From Prevotella sp. (GTDB lineage Bacteria; Bacteroidota; Bacteroidia; Bacteroidales; Bacteroidaceae), in contig JAFPZD010000081.1 of assembly GCA_017417465.1 (NCBI GenBank), forward strand, positions 1 through 64,000: a stretch of 64,000 nucleotides of DNA, given 5' to 3'. This document shows, piece by piece, positions 41,551 to 50,800 of this stretch. Each line of letters opens with the position of its first letter. Positions within the stretch are counted from its first letter, which is position 1. The notes beneath the pieces are model-generated. The model was not told the origin of the DNA. It did no database searches and saw only the letters and a program-made list of their open reading frames with translations. The position numbers and the translations under genes were made by a program.

Positions 41551-44202
41551 ATGAGATACAGACTCATATTCCTGTCATTAGCGTTACAGCTCTCGTTATA
41601 CGGCAGCGCGCCTCCGTTCCACCGCCCCCCCGTACCCTCGCACCCCCGCACCTCCGCACCCACCATCACGGTGGTGCAATACGACGAAGAGGACGGCGTT
41701 CCCGCCAGCCATGTCACCCAGCTATTGCAAGACGGCAAGGGGTTTATGTGGTTTGCCACATGGAACGGTCTTTGCCGCTATGACGGCTATGAGTTTCATA
41801 CCTTTAAGCCTGTTGCCGGCGACGGTTGTGCCATGGCCACCGACCGTATCCGCGACATTGGTCTGCTGCCCGACGGCAAGATCCTCTGCCGTGTTGACGA
41901 CGACCATTTTCTGTTCGACCCACGTACATGCCAGTTCGTCGATGCCCCCGACGAACTGGCACATGTTGCTGTTTCCGCTGATGACAACATGCCGAATGGC
42001 GCTAAGAAATACCGTCAAAGCCAGTCGCTGAAAAGCGGACACGACATGGAGTGGGCCGACGCTTTCGGCACCCGTTGGACGCTCTCCTCTAACGGGCACC
42101 TGTCTGCCCAGACCAGCGAGGGTCTTGTCAGCACCCACAACATAGATCTCCCCATCGCTGGCGCTACGTTTGCCCTTGCCGACGATCAGGGCAACTTGTG
42201 GGTGCTGGTTTCCAATCGCATCTGCAAACTGACCACTGGCATAGAACACACCGAACGGCTAACCATTGAGCCTGCGTCGGAGGTGAAGTGTCTGTTCAAA
42301 GACCATGAGGGCCGCTGCTGGGTGACCACGCGCGACGGTGCCGTGCGTGTCTGTTCGGCTGTCGATGGAAAGCTGACCGGCTACTTAGACCCTGACGGTC
42401 AGTTGCATGGCAACTACATCCGTTTGGGTGCTGCCGTCTACAGCATGTACGAGTCGGCCGACGGCACGCTGTGGTTTGGTACAAAGCCCGACGGACTGTA
42501 CCGGCTGAAAGCACACCACGCCTTGGAGCACGTCATGGCCGACGCCAACATCTACCACATCACCGAAGACGTCTACGGCCGGCTGTGGCTGGCCACTCTT
42601 GACGACGGACTTCTCTACTCGTCTGCACCCATGGCCGACGCACCGTCATTTCAGGCGCCGAAACACTATCCCAAAGAGGTCGCGCAACGCGTGAGATACC
42701 TCTACATGACTGCCGACAGCACGATGCTTGCCGCCACCACCGACGGACTTGTGGTGACAGGGCTGAAAGCCGATGCCGACGCCATGGCGTTCCACCTGCA
42801 CCAGCGTGAGCCTGGCCGCTCAAGCAGCCTTAGCAGCAGTGCCATCATGGACATCACGGCGACAAGAGGAAGCATCTTCGTAAGCACAGAGAGCGGCGGT
42901 ATCAACCAAATAGTAGGTAGCGAGTCCGACCCTGACGGCCTGCTGGCCAACCAGTTATATTTCAGCCACTACACCGCCGCCACTCATCATCTGCCTACCG
43001 ACATCGCCCTCTCCATGACGCCCTTGGCCGACGGCAAGATGATGGTTGTCAGCGGACATCTGGTGACGCTGCTCGACAGCACTGGCCACTCGCGCGTGCT
43101 CGACTCCCGCTATTTCAATGCCGACTATCGGTTCAGCGATGCCCATCCCTTAGAGCTTGACGGAGGACGGTGGCTCTTCGGACTGACCGACGGTGCCTTC
43201 ATCACCAGCAATGAGCAGATGTGGCACCCGGTCTTCACCCCACGCTTAGTGCTGACCTCCATCTCACTGCAAGGTGGCAACATCCCCACGGCGGGCGAAG
43301 TCTTCCAACACGACACGAACCTGGCGGCAGAATATCTCGACAGCATCACGCTGCAGCCCCATGAGCGTAACATCACGGTACATTTCGCAGCCATCGACTT
43401 CACCGCACCCGAACGCATCAACTACGCTTTCCGCCTGACTACCGACGACAGCGACGCCGACACCCCGTGGAACCACATAGGCCACAACCGTTCAGTGACA
43501 CTGCTCGACCTGAAGCCCGGCGTCTACCGCCTCACCATCCGGTCGACAAATGCTGACGGTGAATGGTACGACAGCGCTGGCAAGGGTGACAACGACAAGG
43601 GACCAAACGTGCGCACACTGACAATCATCGTCAGACCCACTTTCTGGGAGGCTTGGTATGGCCAACTGCTCATCGTGTTGCTGATAGCCACGGCCATCGC
43701 CTTCGCCGTCTACACCATATTATATATTAGGCGCATCAAGCGCAAGCATCGCGAAACCTTGGAAGCCTATCTTGCATTGATAGAGGTGAATAGCGCAAAG
43801 CAAGAGGCAGATGGCGAGAGGCAGGAGGCTAATAGCGAGAGGCAAGAAGTGAGAGGCGAGAGGCAAGAGACGATGGCTGAGCTCGACCCCATGATGCAAC
43901 GCGTTATGGCCTACATAGAAGAAAACATTGGCAATAGCGACGCCAACATTGGCGACATGGCTGCTGCAGCCGCTACGAGCCGCAGCGGCCTGCAGCGCAA
44001 GCTGAAGCAGACCATGGGTATCACACCAATCGACCTGCTCCGCGAGGCTCGCATCAAGCACGCCTGCCAGTTACTCCTGCAGACTGACAAGAACGTGAGC
44101 GAAGTGGCCTACGCCTGCGGATTCACCGACCCTAAATATTTCAGCCGTTGCTTCAAGCAGAGCACAGGAAAGACGCCGACACAGTTCACAGAGGTCGGTT
44201 GA
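41551..44202 (+). CDS. One-component membrane regulator: periplasmic propeller sensor, Y_Y_Y domain, TM, coiled-coil heptads, AraC HTH
   Basis: An 883-residue protein with signal anchor (residues about 3-18), periplasmic two-component-propeller repeats (DGVPASHVTQLLQDGKGFMWFATWNGLCRYDG, later GTLWFGTKPDGLYRL, GRLWLATLDDGLL), a Y_Y_Y domain (ITVHFAAIDFTAPERINYAFRL), one membrane helix (about 712-732), and a C-terminal AraC-type DNA-binding domain (NIGDMAAAAATSRSGLQRKLKQTMG, VSEVAYACGFTDPKYFSRCFKQSTGKTP). Unlike a hybrid two-component system it has no histidine kinase, ATPase or receiver domain. The space between membrane and HTH holds four exact 7-residue repeats (xRQExxx; 43795-43878). It likely senses a pectic oligosaccharide in the periplasm and controls the esterase operon that follows its terminator. 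Confidence 0.9.
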   Translation: MRYRLIFLSLALQLSLYGSAPPFHRPPVPSHPRTSAPTITVVQYDEEDGVPASHVTQLLQDGKGFMWFATWNGLCRYDGYEFHTFKPVAGDGCAMATDRIRDIGLLPDGKILCRVDDDHFLFDPRTCQFVDAPDELAHVAVSADDNMPNGAKKYRQSQSLKSGHDMEWADAFGTRWTLSSNGHLSAQTSEGLVSTHNIDLPIAGATFALADDQGNLWVLVSNRICKLTTGIEHTERLTIEPASEVKCLFKDHEGRCWVTTRDGAVRVCSAVDGKLTGYLDPDGQLHGNYIRLGAAVYSMYESADGTLWFGTKPDGLYRLKAHHALEHVMADANIYHITEDVYGRLWLATLDDGLLYSSAPMADAPSFQAPKHYPKEVAQRVRYLYMTADSTMLAATTDGLVVTGLKADADAMAFHLHQREPGRSSSLSSSAIMDITATRGSIFVSTESGGINQIVGSESDPDGLLANQLYFSHYTAATHHLPTDIALSMTPLADGKMMVVSGHLVTLLDSTGHSRVLDSRYFNADYRFSDAHPLELDGGRWLFGLTDGAFITSNEQMWHPVFTPRLVLTSISLQGGNIPTAGEVFQHDTNLAAEYLDSITLQPHERNITVHFAAIDFTAPERINYAFRLTTDDSDADTPWNHIGHNRSVTLLDLKPGVYRLTIRSTNADGEWYDSAGKGDNDKGPNVRTLTIIVRPTFWEAWYGQLLIVLLIATAIAFAVYTILYIRRIKRKHRETLEAYLALIEVNSAKQEADGERQEANSERQEVRGERQETMAELDPMMQRVMAYIEENIGNSDANIGDMAAAAATSRSGLQRKLKQTMGITPIDLLREARIKHACQLLLQTDKNVSEVAYACGFTDPKYFSRCFKQSTGKTPTQFTEVG

Positions 44203-44220
44203 GAGTCTTTAGCCAGCAAA

Positions 44221-44271
44221 CGGGTGTAAAAACGCGTCAAAACAGGGTACTTGACGCGTTTTTCATACCCG
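44221..44271 (+). terminator. Long hairpin after the regulator gene
   Basis: 44221-44240 pairs with 44251-44271 over about 20 bp with one bulge around a 10-nt loop. The stem contains AAAAACGCGTCAA/TTGACGCGTTTTT. The T-run lies inside the stem, so it may act as a terminator, a processing site or an operator-like dyad. Confidence 0.65.
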
Positions 44272-44311
44272 TTTGCCGCATTTTTACCCCATTCCATCGG
44301 AGAAAACGCTA

Positions 44312-44319
44312 TAATTTTG
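44312..44319 (+). promoter_or_regulatory. -7 promoter element (TAATTTTG) for the esterase operon
   Basis: TAATTTTG matches TAnnTTTG. The leader would be about 165 nt and contains the CTCCTCAA-type tract. No -33 TTTG at the right distance, consistent with an activated promoter. Confidence 0.6.
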
Positions 44320-44337
44320 CAGCCGTAATAACAAGGT

Positions 44338-44475
44338 CTATACTACTTCACCTCCTCAACTCCACAACTCCTCAACTCCTAATCTATCCTACTTTACCCA
44401 CTCAACTACACAACTCCTCAACTCCACAACTCCTCAACTCCACAACTACTCAACTCCACAACTCCACAACTACTT
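44338..44475. repeat. (CTCCTCAA)n / (CTCCACAA)n tract in the esterase operon leader
   Basis: Cores CTATACTACTTCACC (44339-44353) and CTATCCTACTTTACC (44384-44398) are followed by 8-bp AACTCCTC and AACTCCAC units up to the start region of the next gene. Same family as 12400, 16985 and 32311. Confidence 0.85.
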
Positions 44476-44489
44476 AAATCATATAAAAA

Positions 44490-46373
44490 ATGAAAACAAA
44501 ACTACTATTCCTCTTTGCCTTGGCCACGATGCTCTTCACCGCATCGAGCGCCAAGAAGGTGCACACCCTCGGTGACTCCACCATGGCAAATTACGATGAG
44601 AACGCCACCGTCACCCGTGGATGGGGCATGTATTTCGGTAACTTCCTGACCAACGGCTGGACCTCCATCAACTATGCCAGAGGCGGCCGCGACAGCTACG
44701 GTGGCTACAACGAGCTGTGGCAGACGGTCAAGAAGCAGGTGCAGCAGGGCGACTACGTCATCATCACCTTCGCCCACAACGACGAGAAGAACCATGGCAT
44801 GGACGGCTACCAGCTGAAGGCCTATTACGAGAGCATAGGCGACCAGGCTGCTGCCAATGCCGTGGACCTGCGCGGCAGCATCCCCTCGACAACTTACAAG
44901 GAGAACCTAGGCAAGATTGTCGACGAGGCGCTGGCCCTTGGTGCCACACCTATCATCTGCTCGCCCGTGTGCCGCAGCTACTTCAGTGGTAGCACCATCC
45001 GCCGCAACGGCCGCCACGACCTGGGCGATAGCTACAAGATTCTGACGGAAAAGGGCCCCGTCGACGGTCCGAAGCTGGCCGCAGACGACCACACCATGGA
45101 CTATGCCTACCACTCACAGCAGCTGGCACAGGAGAAAGGCGTCCCATTCATCGACCTGACCAACGCCACGAAGACACTCTACTTGAAATATGGCAACCAG
45201 AGCAAGTGCGAGGCTGCGCTGTTCGATGGCGAAGGCTCTACCCACTTCAACACCACGGGTGCACTGCTCGTGGCGCGTGAGTGTGCCCGCCTGATGAAGG
45301 CTCAGGGCATCCTGGCCGATGACATTGTACTGCCCACCGACCTCAGTGTCTCGCCTGCCACGGGCGATCTCGGCGAGGCATACAAGGGACAGACACTGCA
45401 GAAGGAGTTCACCATCAACGGCTTCGGCCTCAAGCCCGATGAAGGCAGCGTGACCATCTCAGCCACCGATGGCATAGAACTGTCGTTCGACAAGAAGGAG
45501 TGGAGCCAGGCCATCAACGTCAGCTACAGCTCGGGCACGCTCATCAAGACCTTCTATGCCCAGATGACACTCACTGAGGACGGCACTTCCACTGGCACAG
45601 TGACCATCAGTCAGGAGAACAAGACCATCGAGATTCCAGTCACCGCCACTGCTATCGTGTTGGAGGGTGGCACCGAGGTGAATGTCTACTGGCGACTGGA
45701 GAAAGACGACAGCTACGTGCTGACAGGCCCCGCCAACGTCATTGCCGAGAGCTGGACTGGCATGTACGTGCAGCGCTACTCCAACCCCAACGCCAACACC
45801 ACCTGGCCCGACTGGACTGGCTTCGACGCTTCACGCAAGACACAGCGCAACCTGCTGACCGGCGACGCATGGCCTGCCGACGAAATCGACGACAACCCCG
45901 GGCGATACATCGAGTGGGGCATAGCGCCCACAGAGGGCATGACGCTGAGCATCGACGAGATCAGCCTTTTCGTCTGCGGCTGCGGTGGCAACGGCATGTG
46001 CAGCCACATCTATTACAGCACCGACAACTTCCAGACGCGCACCACCATCTTCGAGATGAAGAAGATGCCGGCCAACAACATGCAGTACGTCAAGGCGCAG
46101 CCCGTCATCAAGCTCGAAGAGGGCCAGAAGCTGCTCGTACGCGTCTATCCTTGGTACAACGGAGCTGCCACGGGCAAGACCATCTGCCTCTCCGACCTCA
46201 CCATCCACGGCATGGCCAGCAACGCCGATGCCACCGCCGTCCAGTCTATTGCTGTACCACAGCAACAAGCCGAGCAATGCTACGACCTGCAGGGCCGCTG
46301 CATCAAGGGCAACACCCGCGGACTGGCCATCGTGCGACAGAGCGACGGCACGGTAAAGAAAACGCTACACTAA
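44490..46373 (+). CDS. Rhamnogalacturonan acetylesterase-like SGNH hydrolase (CE12 type), secreted
   Basis: A 627-residue protein with signal peptide MKTKLLFLFALATMLFTASSA. SGNH blocks: GDSTMANY (nucleophile Ser, residue about 30), ARGGRDS (Gly), FAHNDEKNH (Asn) and the Asp/His pair in DGEGSTHFN (about residues 248-256). This layout fits CE12 esterases, which remove acetyl groups from rhamnogalacturonan I. A beta-sandwich region of about 300 residues follows (substrate binding or structural), then the tail CYDLQGRCIKGNTRGLAIV. First gene of an esterase operon; the next starts 31 nt on. A TATCA-family hairpin (loop TACCA) lies inside its 3' coding end. Confidence 0.9.
   Translation: MKTKLLFLFALATMLFTASSAKKVHTLGDSTMANYDENATVTRGWGMYFGNFLTNGWTSINYARGGRDSYGGYNELWQTVKKQVQQGDYVIITFAHNDEKNHGMDGYQLKAYYESIGDQAAANAVDLRGSIPSTTYKENLGKIVDEALALGATPIICSPVCRSYFSGSTIRRNGRHDLGDSYKILTEKGPVDGPKLAADDHTMDYAYHSQQLAQEKGVPFIDLTNATKTLYLKYGNQSKCEAALFDGEGSTHFNTTGALLVARECARLMKAQGILADDIVLPTDLSVSPATGDLGEAYKGQTLQKEFTINGFGLKPDEGSVTISATDGIELSFDKKEWSQAINVSYSSGTLIKTFYAQMTLTEDGTSTGTVTISQENKTIEIPVTATAIVLEGGTEVNVYWRLEKDDSYVLTGPANVIAESWTGMYVQRYSNPNANTTWPDWTGFDASRKTQRNLLTGDAWPADEIDDNPGRYIEWGIAPTEGMTLSIDEISLFVCGCGGNGMCSHIYYSTDNFQTRTTIFEMKKMPANNMQYVKAQPVIKLEEGQKLLVRVYPWYNGAATGKTICLSDLTIHGMASNADATAVQSIAVPQQQAEQCYDLQGRCIKGNTRGLAIVRQSDGTVKKTLH
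46249..46265 (+). repeat. TATCA-family hairpin (loop TACCA) within the CE12-like gene
   Basis: TTGCTG (46249-46254), TACCA, CAGCAA (46260-46265). It encodes part of SIAVPQQQAE just before the YDLQGR tail and lies 139 nt before the next start codon. Confidence 0.55.
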
Positions 46374-46404
46374 CCATCTGCCCATCACTCCCCCTGACAA
46401 CATT

Positions 46405-47763
46405 ATGAGAAAAAACATCATGCTACAGTTGCTCGCCGTCATGGCAGCACTTCCTCTCATCGCCGTTGAGAACTATCCTTACCGCAGCGACTACTTGTGG
46501 GTCACCGTGCCCGACCACGACGACTGGACCTACGAGCTGGGGCAGCATGCCAAGGTGGAGGTGGAGTTCTACAAGTATGGCATTCCTCGCGACGGCGAGG
46601 TGAGCTACAGCATCGGCAACGACATGCTGCAGCCCGACAAGCACGGCACCGCAAAGCTAAAGCGTGGGCGCGCCACCATCGACATGGGGACGCGCCGCAC
46701 GCCGGGCTTCCGCGACCTGTCGCTGCAGCTCACCGTCGACGGCACCAAATACAGCCACCATATTAAGGTGGGCTTCGCCGTGAACCAGATAAAGCCCTTC
46801 ACCCAGGAGCCGGCCGACTTCGTGAGCTTTTGGGAGGCTAACAAGCGCGAAACAGCCCGCTATCCCCTCTCCTACTCCCAAGAACTCGCACCCGAATATT
46901 GCACCGACAAGCTAGTGTGCTACTTGGTGCGCCTGCAGCTCGACAGCCATGGCAAGTGTGTCTACGCCTATCTCACCATGCCGCGCAACGCACAGAAGGG
47001 GGCGTGCCCCGTGGTGCTCTGTCCTCCGGGAGCCGGCGTGAAGACCATCAAAGAGCCTCTGCGCCACAAGTACTATGCCGAGAATGGCTTCATCCGCTTG
47101 GAGATGGAGATTCACGGACTGAACCCCACACTCAGCGAAGGGCAGTTCAAGGAAATCAGCAACGCCCTGAATGCCGGTGAGAACGGCTATCTGTGCAACG
47201 GCCTCGACCATCGCGACAACTACTACATGAAGCATGTCTACCTGGCCTGCGTACGCGCCATCGACCTGCTCACCTCACTGCCTGAATGGGACGGCCGTAA
47301 CGTGGCCGTGCAGGGTGGCAGCCAAGGCGGCGCGCTGGCCATCGTCACGGCAGCACTCGACGAGCGTGTGGACCTCTGTGTGGCCAACCATCCGGCGCTC
47401 GCCGACATGGCAGCCTACGCCGAAGAGGGACGCACAGGCGGCTACCCGCACTTCATCCGCATGAACAACATGCTGACCGACGAGAAGATACGCACCATGG
47501 CCTACTACGATGTAGTGAACTTTGCCCGTCACGTCAAGGCACGCACCTTCCTCACATGGGGCTTCAACGACAGCACCTGCCCCCCAACGACCAGCTATGC
47601 CGTGTGGAACACGCTGAGCTGCGAGAAAGAGGCACTCGTCACCCCTATCAATGAGCACTGGACCAGCGAAGCCACTGAGCACGGACACATGGAGTGGATC
47701 AAACGCCACTTGTCCACCACCCCGTCTGTTGCTGTATCACAGCAACAAACAACAAACCGTTAA
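46405..47763 (+). CDS. Acetyl esterase, CE7/acetyl-xylan-esterase-like, secreted
   Basis: A 452-residue alpha/beta hydrolase with signal peptide (to about PLIAVE), an N-terminal beta domain of about 110 residues, and the catalytic domain with GGSQGG (Ser, residue about 306), WGFNDSTCPPTTSYAVW (Asp) and EHGHMEW (His). The GxSQGG and (R/W)G..D..CPP pattern is typical of CE7 enzymes, which deacetylate xylan, cephalosporins and other short acetyl esters. Here, between a CE12-like esterase and a pectin methylesterase, pectic or hemicellulosic acetyl groups are the likely target. The C-terminus SVAVSQQQTTNR is encoded by the TATCA hairpin region. The gene starts 31 nt after the previous stop. Confidence 0.92.
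   Translation: MRKNIMLQLLAVMAALPLIAVENYPYRSDYLWVTVPDHDDWTYELGQHAKVEVEFYKYGIPRDGEVSYSIGNDMLQPDKHGTAKLKRGRATIDMGTRRTPGFRDLSLQLTVDGTKYSHHIKVGFAVNQIKPFTQEPADFVSFWEANKRETARYPLSYSQELAPEYCTDKLVCYLVRLQLDSHGKCVYAYLTMPRNAQKGACPVVLCPPGAGVKTIKEPLRHKYYAENGFIRLEMEIHGLNPTLSEGQFKEISNALNAGENGYLCNGLDHRDNYYMKHVYLACVRAIDLLTSLPEWDGRNVAVQGGSQGGALAIVTAALDERVDLCVANHPALADMAAYAEEGRTGGYPHFIRMNNMLTDEKIRTMAYYDVVNFARHVKARTFLTWGFNDSTCPPTTSYAVWNTLSCEKEALVTPINEHWTSEATEHGHMEWIKRHLSTTPSVAVSQQQTTNR
47728..47746 (+). repeat. TATCA-loop hairpin at the 3' end of the CE7-like gene
   Basis: GTTGCTG, loop TATCA, CAGCAAC; identical in stem and loop to the copy before sdhB. It lies in coding sequence (SVAVSQQQ) and 64 nt before the next start codon. 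Confidence 0.6.
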
Positions 47764-47810
47764 GAACATAAAACCTACTTTAAACCATTCAAACTAAAAC
47801 CATCTTTTTT

Positions 47811-50800
47811 ATGAAAAAACAATCTTTTTTATGCGTGATTCTGCTTGCATTGCTCACAGGATGGCAGCCGCTGAAGGCCGACCCCGTGCAGCTGGCAAGC
47901 TGGACGTTCGAATCGGGCTATACAGTAGCCGGGAACGTCTACACACCCAACGGCGAAGCTTGGGCCGAGGTGAGTGCACAATGGTTCAACGCCGGACAGC
48001 CGCAGTTTGTGGCCGACGAGGCTATTAGCACTGCCAGTGACTATGTGATGACGGGCAAGACCAGCCGCTACTGGCAGCTCTGCTCGGGCTGGAACAACCA
48101 TGTGTTCCGTGTGGTCAACGACACTGAGGCCAACGACCTGACCACCTGGACAGACCCTTCGCAGCACAACAACTACTACGAGGTGCAGTTCCCAACCGTG
48201 GGCTACAAGAACATCACCATCGAGCTGGCCTGTGCCTATGGCGGCAATGCCGAGGCCACGATGAAGGCTGTGGTGAGTACCGACGGCGGTCAGACATGGC
48301 GCGAATGTGGCGAATACACCAGCGCCAACACTTGGTGGACCTACAATGCTGCCACCATCAGTGTGCCTGCCGTGAATAAGGAGAAAGCCATCGTGCGCTT
48401 CATTTACGGCAATGGCTTCTCATCCAACTGGAACCTGGACTACCTCACCATCAAGGGCGAGGAGTATGTGGCCAATCCTAATGCAATCACTCTGCCCGAC
48501 GACGAGCCTCTTGACCTCTCGAAGGCCACGTTGGTGAACGGAGTCATCAAGAGTGAAGGCGTGGACGACCCACAGTTCGACTCATTCCGCAATCCTGGCT
48601 CGGCTACGTTTGCGCTAAACAACACGAAGGAAGGTGCCGTCTACCAGATTTCGCTTGGTGCTGCCACGGCTAACGCCGGCAACACCCTGCGTCTGGTCAT
48701 CACCGACGATGCCACTGGCAAGACAGATATTGACAAGACCATCAGCGTGGAAGCCAACGGCTGGCAGAACTTCAAGACCTACACCGTGACCACGGGACAG
48801 ATGGCTGCCGGCGACAAGACCTTTGTCGTAAACTTCCTGAGTGGTGGTGGCTATACTTCGAATGTGAACAATATCACGTTCAACGAACTCGAGGTGGGCG
48901 ACCTCTGTCTGCTGACCACCGACGTACAGCCTGTAGGTGCTGGTCAGGTGACAGCTGCCAGCACGTTGTTTGCCCCTGGTGCCGAGGTGACCGTCACCGC
49001 TACGGCCAATAAAGGCTACGAGTTCAGCTGCTGGCAGGATGCCAACGGCAACACGCTCTCGACAGAGAATCCCTACACCTTTACTATTCAAGAGAACACC
49101 ACCGTCACAGCTCTGTTCAGCGAGGTGGAGGTGGTAAACGTCATTCCCACCACCGACGAGAACCCGTGGGTGATGGAGAATGGTGAGCTGCACGGCAGCC
49201 GTGCCTCGTTTGGCAGCGACCACCATATTGACTGGATGAACAATGGCGACTATGCCATCTACAAGCTCGACAACCAGATGAATGCCTCCTACTACGACGT
49301 GACCTTCACCGCTGGCACACAGCAGTCGAACGTCAGCTTGAACTTCAACATCAAAGATGCTGAGGGCAAGGAAGTATGCAACGAAACAGTCGACATTGAG
49401 AACAACGGTAACTGGGACTCGGCTTCGAAGAGCTATGCTTTCCGAACGGGTGAAATGCTGAAGGGTCGCTACACGCTGACCATCACTTTTAACTCTGTAG
49501 GCGGCAACGGCACAACGGCCAACATCAACAATTTCGTCTTTACGGGTAAGGAGAAGTTCGTGGCTGAGACCCTCGACGGTGAGGCTGCTACCATCACCTT
49601 CCCCTTCAATCAGGGTACTGAGGGTCAGGTGGCTACGTTCGACGAGAGTGTCGCCCGTTTCTTCAAGACCAGCTATGTGGAGCATGGTGACAATCTGACG
49701 TTGAAGGACGTGAACAGCGGTCAGACCCGCTTCCAACCCAGCATCAGCAATGAGGGCTCGGCCAACGACGGCAACCGCATTGACTTCATGGTCATCCCTG
49801 TGGCTGGCATGAAGTTCGTGCCCACGAACGTGAAGTTCAATACCACTCGCTTCGGCACCGACGGCGGTAAGGTGGACGTCAGCTGGATCAACAGCGACGG
49901 CACCACGACTGCTATCGCTACAGCCGTGATTCCTGCCCGCAACAACGCTACACCGAACGTGACCAACTTCGACCAGGCCGTGACCAACGCCAAGGAGAAC
50001 GACGGCCTCTGCGGTCTGCGACTGAACCTCTACAGCCTGGGCAACACCAAGCAGGTGGGCTTCTCTGACATCGTCATCGAGGGTACGCTCTCTGGCACCA
50101 CACAAGACGTGGCTCACTACACGCTCGCGGTGAAACTCGATCCAGAGAATGCCGGCAAGCTGACCGTGACACCCAATGCCGAGAGCTTCGACGAGGGCGA
50201 CGAGGTGACTATCTCTGTGGCCGAGAACTTCGGCTTCCACTTCGCTGCATGGGTTGACGCCGAGGGCAACAAGGTGTCGACGGAGAATCCCTACACCATC
50301 AACATCAATGCCGACACCGACCTGACGGCAACGTTCACGCAGAAGAACACCTACGCCCTGAACGTGGCGCTGACCGAGGGAGCCCGCGACAACTTGGTTC
50401 AGATACAGCCCGCCGGCACGATGATTGACGGCAAGCGTATGTACGAAGAGGGTGACGACGTGAAGCTGACCGCCCTGTCGAACAAGGTGCTGACGTTCGT
50501 CGGCTGGGAGGACAACACCACCGACGCTGAGCGCACCATCCGCATGGATGCAGACAAGAGCCTGACCGCCAACTTCTCGGCCGACGACTACATCGTAGGC
50601 TGGGACTTCTACTACGACTCACCCAACCAGGAGCGTGCCGCCGACTACAAGAGCGACACTGAGAACGCTGGTCTGCTGTCGCTACACAACGCCGAGGGTA
50701 CCACCTCGTCGTGGCTGACCCGTGGCATCGGCAACGGACAGGAGAACGGCCGCTATGCCGCTCGCGTTTGGAAGCTCCGCTCGCAGCAGCTCTACTTCGA

